From Candidatus Mancarchaeum sp. (GTDB taxonomy: Archaea > Micrarchaeota > Micrarchaeia > Micrarchaeales > Micrarchaeaceae), in assembly GCA_027364995.1 (NCBI GenBank), contig DAHXOG010000016.1, forward strand, positions 1-11,819: a stretch of DNA of 11,819 nucleotides. The letters are read 5' to 3'. The position numbers were made by a program, and so were the translations under genes. The notes under the pieces were generated by a model, which was not told the origin of the DNA, ran no database searches, and saw only the letters and a list, made by a program, of their open reading frames with translations. Positions 5,251 through 11,819 of the stretch are shown here, one piece after another (position 1 is the stretch's first letter; each line of letters opens with the position of its first letter).

Positions 5251-8200
5251 TTAACAGCTGTTTGTTATCGTTATTCTCTGTGTGTATGTCCCTGCAGGTA
5301 TTGCTCCCGGCACGCTGAGCCCGAAGTATACTGGGCTTGAGCCATTCTGCAATACTGCTATGGAAGTATTGAAGGCTGTCTTTTCCAACACCTTGCCTCC
5401 ATATATTGCCAACGCACTACTGCTCCATGTCGTATTTGATACGCCGAATCCGAATGCATTATTAGATCCGTATGTCCAGTTAGTCCCAGATACAAAAACA
5501 TGCGCCTCTGCGCTTCCTTTGTTATAGTCTGTTACCATTACATTATCTGGATATGTGCTATCAGGCCCTAAAGATCCAAACGATACTGAATTGGAGCTGA
5601 GCGATATGGTGCATATTGGGGGCTTAAATATTATGGACGTAGTATTTCCTGCTACTACGCTTCCAGAATACGTAGTTGGCGTATAATTATATCCGTTTAT
5701 CATTACATTGCCTACGCTAAAGGCATGGCTTCCTGGCACAGTGTCAAAGCTTATCATGTTGCCATTACTCGAATTCCTTATGCTATCGTATGTTATGTTC
5801 CAAACCGTCCCCGCAGGCAGCCCGCTCTCCTCGAATTTTGTTATCCCGTTATAGCTTGCCGTTATTGCTCCATTGCCCATTACGGTAAGGTTTGTTGTCT
5901 GCGCATATACATTTGCAATGCTCAAATTTGCACTGCTGATTGTCCAATTAGTAAACACGAAGTTATTCGGAGGGTTTGCCGTTATTGTTCCTGTGCCTAT
6001 TACGTTGGTGGTTTCTCCATTCGAGAATGTTTTCCCATCGGTGGTTATGGTGCCAGCCGCTGGGTTGTCATCCAATGTCAATGAATATGGCGGAAACACA
6101 TACGCAGCCATTGCGAAATTCTCTTCGCTTGTTAACGATTCGGCCACCGAATAAGTGCCCTTGGTTTGATCCTGGCATACTGCAATATAAGCCGATTCTA
6201 AACCGTCAGCGCCTGTTTCTATGCCTTTTGTGGCGCATCCACTTAACTGGGAAGGAATGCCTGAAAATTCCCCTCCTCCAGAGCTTATTACAAACACTAC
6301 TAACGAGTTGCTATGGCTAACGTTATAGCTTAATGTGCCGGCGTAGGTATATGAAGAACTGAAAAGTTTATAATTCGGCCTTGCAGCGACACCTACTATT
6401 CCTTCTACCAAATCTGGCCCTGTAGTGGTTTCAGTGCACGTGTTTGTTGCCTGGTGGCCTATGTAAGAATCATCGCCACCTGAATACTGGTCCACTGTGC
6501 CTGTTGTATAGGTTACTGCGGCTGCACCAGCACCTCCTCCACATATATAGGTTAGATATCCTGAAGGTGCGCTTACGGATAATGTGCCTGTAGTGCCTGT
6601 GCTTGCATTTTCAGTAAAGTTCACAGTATAAAGCTTCGGGAGTATCGAGAAGCTTCCTGATTTTGATACAGACGTGTAATTGTTGTTTCCGTTATCATAA
6701 AACAATGCGCTGTAATTGCCTACACTTGAAGAAGTAGTATATGTATTTGTGGAATATGTGCTCGCAACTGTGGCATTGTTTACATTAAGAAGCCCTTCCA
6801 ATTGATTGTTGTATGTCGATATGTTAAACGTTACAGCTCCTCCATTGCCATCATACACATAACTGTTTGGAACTGAAAGGCTCAATTTAGGAATTGCCCT
6901 TGTTATGTTAACGCTCTTGCTGATTACATTGCCTGTTGAGGTTACCTCTGCACTTACATTATAAATCCCTGCACCCAATGGCGCATTTGCATTGCACGTG
7001 CTGTAAAGATTGCATGATGCGCTTCCGATTCCATCGGCAACCTCAACGCCGGGCAATGAACCCTTCCCTATCAATATCTCTATGTCCTGCGTAGGCAGTG
7101 GGGCAGTTGCCGTAACCAAATCAGAAGTATCATATGCGGTCTTGTTAGACTGTATAACCAAAGAAAGTATTCCTTCCTCACTGAATGCTACGCTTGTAAC
7201 ATTTCCTGCAACCAAACTTCCCGATGAAGGCTTCGGTATGTACGTGTTTCCATTATACGTTACGTTTGCTATTGTAAACACATGGCTTCCAGGAATAGTA
7301 TCAAATTTCAATATGCTTCCTGTTGTTGTATTTGTTATCCCGTCATAAACTGCGCTCCATGTCGCACCTGAGGGCAGCCCGCTCTCCTCGAATTTTGTTA
7401 TCCCGTTATAGCTTGCCGTTATTGCTCCATTGCCCATTACGGTAAGGTTTGTTGTCTGCGCATATACATTTGCAATGCTCAAATTTGCACTGCTGACTGT
7501 CCAATTGGTAAACACGAAGTTCGTTTTTGGAATTGCAGAAATTTCTCCCCTACCTAATAATAACGCGCTCTGTCCATTACTGTAAGTTTTATTGTTTGCC
7601 GATACATAACCTGCTCCTTGTGGATTATCATAAAATATTACGTTTCCTGGCTGGAATACAAAGGCCTCAATGGTAGTCGCCCCAAAATTGCCATTGCTTG
7701 CAGATACTGTGTAATTGCCAGGAGCTGCATCTTTACATGTCGCTATATAAGCCGATTCATAACTTGTGGAATTTGTGGTTATCTGCTGTGTTATACACGT
7801 GTTTGGTATTGTTGGAAGTCCACTCAATCCGTAATATCCAGAAGCTACTAGTATTGTAACGAAAGAGCCGTTAACATTTACAGGATAATTCAATGTCGTA
7901 GCGGCGCTGCTGTTTGCCGCAGCTCCATAAAAGGAATAATGAGTAAGGTTCAAGCCCATCCCTGCAATTGCCAACCCTAAATAATAATCGTTTCTTTTTT
8001 TAGTCGGTACAGATGCCTTGCATATATTGCTTGTTTGATATCCTATAGAAGCAGCAGCAGGAGGACTGCTAGGCCCGCTTGCATTCTGCAATGCCACCCA
8101 GCTTATCGGGCTTCTCTTGGCGAATGTGTAGTTTGCTCCTGCTGCGCATAAGTAAAGATTATACCCAGTGGGCAATGTCAAACTCAACGGGTTTGCGCTG

Positions 8201-9111
8201 CTGGTGACACTTCCGGTAGAATACGATATGGCGTAAGTCGAAAGAGAATCAGATCTTCCATCGTAAAAATAAGCCGTTGAATTGTTGCCTATCATTATGG
8301 TTGGCATCTGCACCCATGACCCTTTTACATATTTATAAAGGGATACTTGGCCCTCGCTTATATTGTTTTCAATTATCCAGCTTCTGTTGACTGCAAATGT
8401 ATAATTGGCGTTTTGCACATGCGTGTCGCTTATAGTGCTGTTTACATGAAAGTAATAAGCTGCCGATCTAGGCATTGGCTTCGTGTTATTTGGCGGCGTA
8501 TGTGTTATCGCTACTACTGTATGGGTGTTTGTATAATTGTAGTTGAGTTTAACAGTAAGATTGATCAATGAAGTGCTTCCATTAATCAATATTGGTGTTT
8601 TCAATCCTTTTGGAACATAATTTACCTTGCTGCTTAACCGATGTTCATTCTGCATACTGGACAGGTTCTGCTTTATAATAAGATTAGCTATTGAAATATT
8701 GATTAGGTTGTTACTTATAAATGCTGTAATGTTTTTCGGATAAGCTATCGATATGTTTATCGATTTATTGTAACCAATGCCCCTTGATGCTATATTATAA
8801 TACTCTAAATTCGAAGCAGCCGAGATTAGCAATCTGCGGTTTTTCACCTTAGGGGATAATTTGTTCAAAATACTGGTTAAAGAACCTACGAGCTTACTCT
8901 TTAAACCATAACCCTGCGCGCTGGTTATTCCTATATTTGTTATGCCCCTGGTTGTGGCGGCGGTTTTGGAAATGCCATTGCTTGTTATTACGTTTCCATA
9001 AAGGATCTGACTAGAGGCCGCAAATGCGGTTTCAATATATGCCATGGAAACAAGCAATACTACTGCCATGCAAAAGCACATAATGGCCAATTCCTTCTTG
9101 TTCCCTGCCAT
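5251..9111 (-). CDS. Giant secreted repeat surface protein
   Basis: This 1286-residue exported protein has a signal peptide (1-31, AFA-A) and no C-terminal TM. Region order: an uncharacterised sequon-rich part (32-210); a PGF-pre-PGF-like domain (about 215-297, with NRSWI, LYKYVKGSW and STYAIS); repeat unit 1 (309-647); a beta-rich insert of two Ig-like parts (648-826); repeat unit 2 (841-1165); and a cysteine-bounded C-terminal domain (Cys1167-Cys1286) shared with the 177-residue protein. Each unit holds a four-cysteine module (322/364/439/459 and 857/892/959/979), an InlB-B-repeat-like stretch (VFTNW) and an 'EESGLPxGxxW' domain of the type seen in Thermoplasmatales surface proteins. The ATG at 9111 has no clear SD. 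It lies 67 nt after the MinD-like gene and 54 nt before the small protein gene. It is probably a cell-envelope or adhesion protein; the exact role cannot be read from sequence. Confidence 0.85.
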   Translation of the reverse strand: MAGNKKELAIMCFCMAVVLLVSMAYIETAFAASSQILYGNVITSNGISKTAATTRGITNIGITSAQGYGLKSKLVGSLTSILNKLSPKVKNRRLLISAASNLEYYNIASRGIGYNKSINISIAYPKNITAFISNNLINISIANLIIKQNLSSMQNEHRLSSKVNYVPKGLKTPILINGSTSLINLTVKLNYNYTNTHTVVAITHTPPNNTKPMPRSAAYYFHVNSTISDTHVQNANYTFAVNRSWIIENNISEGQVSLYKYVKGSWVQMPTIMIGNNSTAYFYDGRSDSLSTYAISYSTGSVTSSANPLSLTLPTGYNLYLCAAGANYTFAKRSPISWVALQNASGPSSPPAAASIGYQTSNICKASVPTKKRNDYYLGLAIAGMGLNLTHYSFYGAAANSSAATTLNYPVNVNGSFVTILVASGYYGLSGLPTIPNTCITQQITTNSTSYESAYIATCKDAAPGNYTVSASNGNFGATTIEAFVFQPGNVIFYDNPQGAGYVSANNKTYSNGQSALLLGRGEISAIPKTNFVFTNWTVSSANLSIANVYAQTTNLTVMGNGAITASYNGITKFEESGLPSGATWSAVYDGITNTTTGSILKFDTIPGSHVFTIANVTYNGNTYIPKPSSGSLVAGNVTSVAFSEEGILSLVIQSNKTAYDTSDLVTATAPLPTQDIEILIGKGSLPGVEVADGIGSASCNLYSTCNANAPLGAGIYNVSAEVTSTGNVISKSVNITRAIPKLSLSVPNSYVYDGNGGAVTFNISTYNNQLEGLLNVNNATVASTYSTNTYTTSSSVGNYSALFYDNGNNNYTSVSKSGSFSILPKLYTVNFTENASTGTTGTLSVSAPSGYLTYICGGGAGAAAVTYTTGTVDQYSGGDDSYIGHQATNTCTETTTGPDLVEGIVGVAARPNYKLFSSSYTYAGTLSYNVSHSNSLVVFVISSGGGEFSGIPSQLSGCATKGIETGADGLESAYIAVCQDQTKGTYSVAESLTSEENFAMAAYVFPPYSLTLDDNPAAGTITTDGKTFSNGETTNVIGTGTITANPPNNFVFTNWTISSANLSIANVYAQTTNLTVMGNGAITASYNGITKFEESGLPAGTVWNITYDSIRNSSNGNMISFDTVPGSHAFSVGNVMINGYNYTPTTYSGSVVAGNTTSIIFKPPICTISLSSNSVSFGSLGPDSTYPDNVMVTDYNKGSAEAHVFVSGTNWTYGSNNAFGFGVSNTTWSSSALAIYGGKVLEKTAFNTSIAVLQNGSSPVYFGLSVPGAIPAGTYTQRITITNSC
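5255..5330 (-). repeat. 76-nt direct repeat, copy B (3' end of giant gene)
   Basis: Partner of 4667-4742, offset by 588 nt, with two silent differences. The Cys codon just before the stop also differs (TGT here, TGC in copy A). It encodes the closing segment of the C-terminal domain. Confidence 0.9.
5816..5964 (-). repeat. 149-nt intragenic direct repeat, copy 2 (residues 1050-1099)
   Basis: Identical to 7373-7521 at 147 of 149 positions, offset by 1557 nt and in the same frame. The differences are at 5940/7497 (Ile versus Val) and 5950/7507 (silent). It covers the end of the InlB-like stretch and the start of the ESGLP domain in repeat unit 2. Confidence 0.93.
7373..7521 (-). repeat. 149-nt intragenic direct repeat, copy 1 (residues 531-580)
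   Basis: Partner of 5816-5964, in repeat unit 1 of the giant surface protein. Flanking parts of the two units share protein pattern but far less DNA identity, so this block is either a young copy or has been homogenised. Confidence 0.93.
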
Positions 9112-9178
9112 TGCATTATCAACTCTTTTTGAAAGCTAAAATCAACTATTCCACTGTATGCAGATTATTGATTAAAGT

Positions 9179-9997
9179 CTATCGCTTTGAACCAAAAATT
9201 CGCTTCTTTCCTGCCTTGTAGCCATAAACCACATCGTTGTCAAGCGGCATTCCTATACGGGAAGATAAATCATCTGCTATCTCATCGATTGCCTTTGAAA
9301 ACTTGCTTTTCGGGTTAAGCATAACAGCAGGAGTCTTAGCAGCTATGCTTATTGGTACTATGTCATCCTCTGGCAGGAATCCAACCTTACCGTTAAAGTT
9401 CTCTATTATTTCTCTGCTGCTTATCTCATGTCTTTTTCCGGCTACCCTGTTTACTACCATGCTGTTGAGTATGCCCTTGGAGCTGAAATATTCCGATATC
9501 CTTAACGCACTTATATAACTTGGCATGTCAGGGTTGCTTACTATTATTGTTTCATTTATGCCCTCAGTAACTACGTCATGGACATAGCCAGGTTCCGTGT
9601 CTATAACTATTAGGTCGTATCTCGATTTTTTGAGTTCGTCATAGCTCGTCTTTGCCTCTTTATAAGTAAGCATGAAAGCGGCATTGGTTATAGAGCCGCA
9701 TATTACGGCCAATCCGCTGGGTGCATGCGTTACCACTACGCTCTCCGTGCTTGCCCTTCCACGCACATGGTCAATAAATCCTGCATTGACATAATCAAGC
9801 CCCAAATGTATGCCTATCGCTGGATTTGAGGTATCAGCATCAACCAATAAAGTCAGATATCCACGCATCTTCATAGCTATCGCGAGGTTTACTGCAACAG
9901 TGGTCTTGCCTACGCCTCCTTTCTGTGCGGATATTCTGACTATATACGGGTTTGTGCGTTGTGATATGCTATTCCGTGTTATTATATTCTTTTTCAT
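9179..9997 (-). CDS. MinD/ParA-like P-loop ATPase
   Basis: These SIMIBI-class ATPases dimerise on ATP and position or partition cargo such as division proteins, plasmids, archaella or chemosensory arrays. The 272-residue protein carries the deviant Walker A KGGVGKTT (26-33, signature Lys26 and catalytic Lys31), switch I LLVDADTSNPAIG (Asp53, Asp55) and Walker B LIVIDTEPG (Asp133). The C-terminus is basic and may touch the membrane (YKAGKKRIFGSKR), although it is not a clear MinD amphipathic helix. ATG 9997 immediately follows the TAA of the upstream surface protein gene (TAAATG), with AGGAAAG about 8 nt before it, so translation is probably coupled. No ParB-like partner is visible, and its context is entirely surface proteins, which hints at placing or regulating surface structures rather than chromosome partition; that is inference. 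Confidence 0.9.
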   Translation of the reverse strand: MKKNIITRNSISQRTNPYIVRISAQKGGVGKTTVAVNLAIAMKMRGYLTLLVDADTSNPAIGIHLGLDYVNAGFIDHVRGRASTESVVVTHAPSGLAVICGSITNAAFMLTYKEAKTSYDELKKSRYDLIVIDTEPGYVHDVVTEGINETIIVSNPDMPSYISALRISEYFSSKGILNSMVVNRVAGKRHEISSREIIENFNGKVGFLPEDDIVPISIAAKTPAVMLNPKSKFSKAIDEIADDLSSRIGMPLDNDVVYGYKAGKKRIFGSKR

Positions 9998-11819
9998 TTA
10001 TTTCTTTCCTATACGTTTTTTCATGCTCTTTATGTACTCCGACCTGCTCCTGTCATAATGTGGCTTATTGATATACCTGTAATAAGATATTGTAATAATT
10101 ATCGCAATAATTATTACTAAGAGAAGGATAAAATACCTTTGCACTGCGCCCTTTATGGCTTCTGCAGCTGTGCCTATGATATTGGGTGCTATTGTAGTTG
10201 TAGTGGTTATTTTAACCGGCCTGCTGTTTATTACCAATGGCACAGTATAATTTATCGCCGCCCCCTTGGCCGTTATTAATAGCTTCTCTATCGAGGTACC
10301 TGAAGTATTCCCGGCAGTCTGCTTGAAATAAGCGTACAATAATTGGTTAGGCAAGGCAGGCAGGCTTTGCGATGCGTTATAGATATGCATATATGGCGGC
10401 CCCGTAAGCTCCAGATTTACGGAAGAGGGGTATGCGCCCGTGTACAAAAGCTCGACTACCGTGGTCCCGTTTCCTAATGTCTCGAATGATGGAGAATTCA
10501 CGTAAAGCAAGTGCAGTATGCTTGGTGTTGTAACAGAAGGAGCTAATATATCTGTATGTATGCCGCTAAAAAGGAGCTGGCTAACCTGCTTCCTGACATA
10601 TATATACGCGTATACGGTTTGCAGTGGCTTAAGCTTGCTTATGTGCCATTCTACGTAATAATAGCCATCGCTCTCCGTTATGTTGTTGGGCATGCCGTAA
10701 GCGTCCATGTAGCTTTCGTTCGGTACAAGCCCCTGCGGCAGGTATGTTATCGCTGTCCCGTTGGTTATAGTCACGTTGCTTGGGGTAGATATGCTTATTA
10801 CCACATAGCCGTCATTTGTGTTATTTTGCAGTTCAACTGCAGTATTAACTACTGGCTCATTAACTCCGCTTGAGGATACGGAAAAAGTCGCATAATCCGT
10901 ATAGCTGCTTGTCTTATTGTTTATGGTCGCGCTTACATTTATCGGTATGTTGTATACTCCAGAGCTTAGGTTCTTGCCATCAACTAGCACGCTAATTGAG
11001 ATATTGGAATTTGGGGTCAGTTCTAAGCTGTGCGTTGAAAGCTTGACAATATTGCTAATATATCCAGGCACGCTTAGATTAAGCGTTTCGGTTGAGTTGG
11101 ATGGATTAGAAATCCCTATGCTTGTTGATATCGTGCTATTCGAGTTCATTGTTATGTACAAAGGCGCAGAGGTTATTGTTATCTTGGGTATCTTAGGTAT
11201 CGGCACTGCCGGCAATTTTACGGGCTTGGATGGGTGGCTTGGTGCATTTACAATATAAGTAGTGTTAAACGGCGCTGTCGTATAAGTCTTGTTGCTTACC
11301 ATAGGGTCGGTATATTCCACATAAGCCGAGATTTTGTAGGTGCCGGCGTATAAGGCAAGATTGCTTTCCGATGGTAATGCTATGTCTACAGAAGCCGGGG
11401 CGGCCGGTATATTTTTTATGGGAATCGTTAGGTTTTTTATATAGGGCGATGTCAGGTTAAGGAATAATATGACATTGCCGGCGCCGTAATCGCCCTCGCT
11501 TTTCAGAATGAGGTGCATGTTTATATTGGATCCCGTGTTTACGGGGCCCACTACTCTAAAGTTTGAGATTACCAGCTTTGCTGCGCTCAGCACCGTGAAA
11601 TCCACATTCGTGAAATTGCTCGTATGGTTGTTTGCAAAGCTCAGGTTTCCAGAATATTGACCACCCTTTAGGCTGGACGTATTTATTCTTATGGTGTTGG
11701 AAGAAGGAACATTCGCACTGAGATTCTCGGAATAAACCATCCTTTTATTATTGTAGAGCCTTAACATCCCATACATGCTGGGCAAGGTACAGTTGACGGT
11801 TGGGCTTAGCGAGTAATTA
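9998..11819 (-). CDS. Membrane-anchored, sequon-rich surface protein (5' end outside window)
   Basis: The reading frame is open to the right edge, reading N-Y-S-L-S-P-T-V-N-C-T just before the TTG codon at 11785, so the gene starts outside the window and that TTG is internal. About 606 residues are visible: serial beta-rich domains with many N-x-S/T sites and 'SGVYNIPINVSA'-type strands like the NEW3/CARDB domains of archaeal envelope proteins, a proline-rich linker (around PSHPSKPVKLPAVPIP), a short Thr run (KITTTTTIAP) and one C-terminal TM helix (about 10135-10079). A basic cytoplasmic tail of about 25 residues ends ...MKKRIGKK. This gives a topology of outside ectodomain and inside tail. 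No family name can be given with confidence. Its stop abuts the ATG of the MinD-like ATPase, so the basic tail is a possible contact for that ATPase, though this is only a guess. Confidence 0.85.
   Translation of the reverse strand, partial: NYSLSPTVNCTLPSMYGMLRLYNNKRMVYSENLSANVPSSNTIRINTSSLKGGQYSGNLSFANNHTSNFTNVDFTVLSAAKLVISNFRVVGPVNTGSNINMHLILKSEGDYGAGNVILFLNLTSPYIKNLTIPIKNIPAAPASVDIALPSESNLALYAGTYKISAYVEYTDPMVSNKTYTTAPFNTTYIVNAPSHPSKPVKLPAVPIPKIPKITITSAPLYITMNSNSTISTSIGISNPSNSTETLNLSVPGYISNIVKLSTHSLELTPNSNISISVLVDGKNLSSGVYNIPINVSATINNKTSSYTDYATFSVSSSGVNEPVVNTAVELQNNTNDGYVVISISTPSNVTITNGTAITYLPQGLVPNESYMDAYGMPNNITESDGYYYVEWHISKLKPLQTVYAYIYVRKQVSQLLFSGIHTDILAPSVTTPSILHLLYVNSPSFETLGNGTTVVELLYTGAYPSSVNLELTGPPYMHIYNASQSLPALPNQLLYAYFKQTAGNTSGTSIEKLLITAKGAAINYTVPLVINSRPVKITTTTTIAPNIIGTAAEAIKGAVQRYFILLLVIIIAIIITISYYRYINKPHYDRSRSEYIKSMKKRIGKK

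Noticed and set aside
5725..6320. Plus-strand open frames within the giant gene
   Set aside because: They are antisense to a continuous 1286-residue frame with signal peptide and repeats, and their own products show no recognisable domain.
5816..7521. CRISPR or mobile-element reading of the direct repeats
   Set aside because: There are only two copies, both in frame inside a coding region, with no spacers, inverted ends or transposase.
9112..9178. Promoter for the giant gene in the 67-nt gap
   Set aside because: The region is AT-rich, but only a weak ATTTTAG-like match lies near -28, and there is no clear SD or hairpin, so nothing can be supported.
11783..11785. TTG as the start of the right-hand surface protein
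   Set aside because: The frame stays open to the window edge with the same sequon-rich style, there is no signal peptide after the TTG, and no SD precedes it.

Overview
The window looks like a stretch of an archaeal chromosome. It holds the C-terminal half of an MCM replicative helicase, an archaeal presenilin-type intramembrane protease, an XPD-type Fe-S helicase, a MinD/ParA-like ATPase and several Sec-exported, sequon-rich surface proteins. Start sites also look archaeal: extended GGTGA-type Shine-Dalgarno sites, two TTG starts, and a TATA-like box about 26 nt upstream of an ATG, as in leaderless archaeal transcripts. Isoleucine is mostly ATA and arginine often AGG. The surface-protein style ('ESGLPxGxxW' repeats, a PGF-pre-PGF-like domain, cysteine-terminated beta domains) suggests an acidophile-associated lineage such as Micrarchaeota (ARMAN-like DPANN) or Thermoplasmata. 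That placement is inference from protein style.

Layout. Plus strand, left end: the MCM fragment runs in from outside the window and is followed 13 nt later by a nine-TM presenilin-like protease. Minus strand, right to left: a sequon-rich membrane-anchored surface protein cut by the right edge (11819-9998); a MinD-like ATPase whose ATG directly follows that gene's stop (9997-9179); a 1286-residue secreted repeat protein (9111-5251); a 177-residue secreted protein with the same C-terminal domain (5196-4663); a one-TM protein with a very basic cytoplasmic tail (4647-3928); and the XPD-like helicase (3894-2038). The helicase gene ends inside the 3' end of the presenilin gene, so the two converge with a 54-nt coding overlap. 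No gap between genes exceeds about 70 nt. I saw no RNA gene, CRISPR array or insertion sequence.

How the genes may work together. The five minus-strand genes upstream of the helicase look like one cell-surface locus. A large and a small exported protein share a C-terminal beta domain that opens and closes with cysteine, and a one-TM protein with a beta-rich ectodomain follows immediately. This resembles in outline the WxL operons of Firmicutes (small WxL protein, large WxL protein, DUF916/DUF3324 membrane protein). It is the most interesting hypothesis here, but it rests on gene order and weak motif similarity. Two near-identical DNA repeats, 149 nt within the giant gene and 76 nt between the giant and small genes, point to recent duplication or gene conversion in the surface genes.
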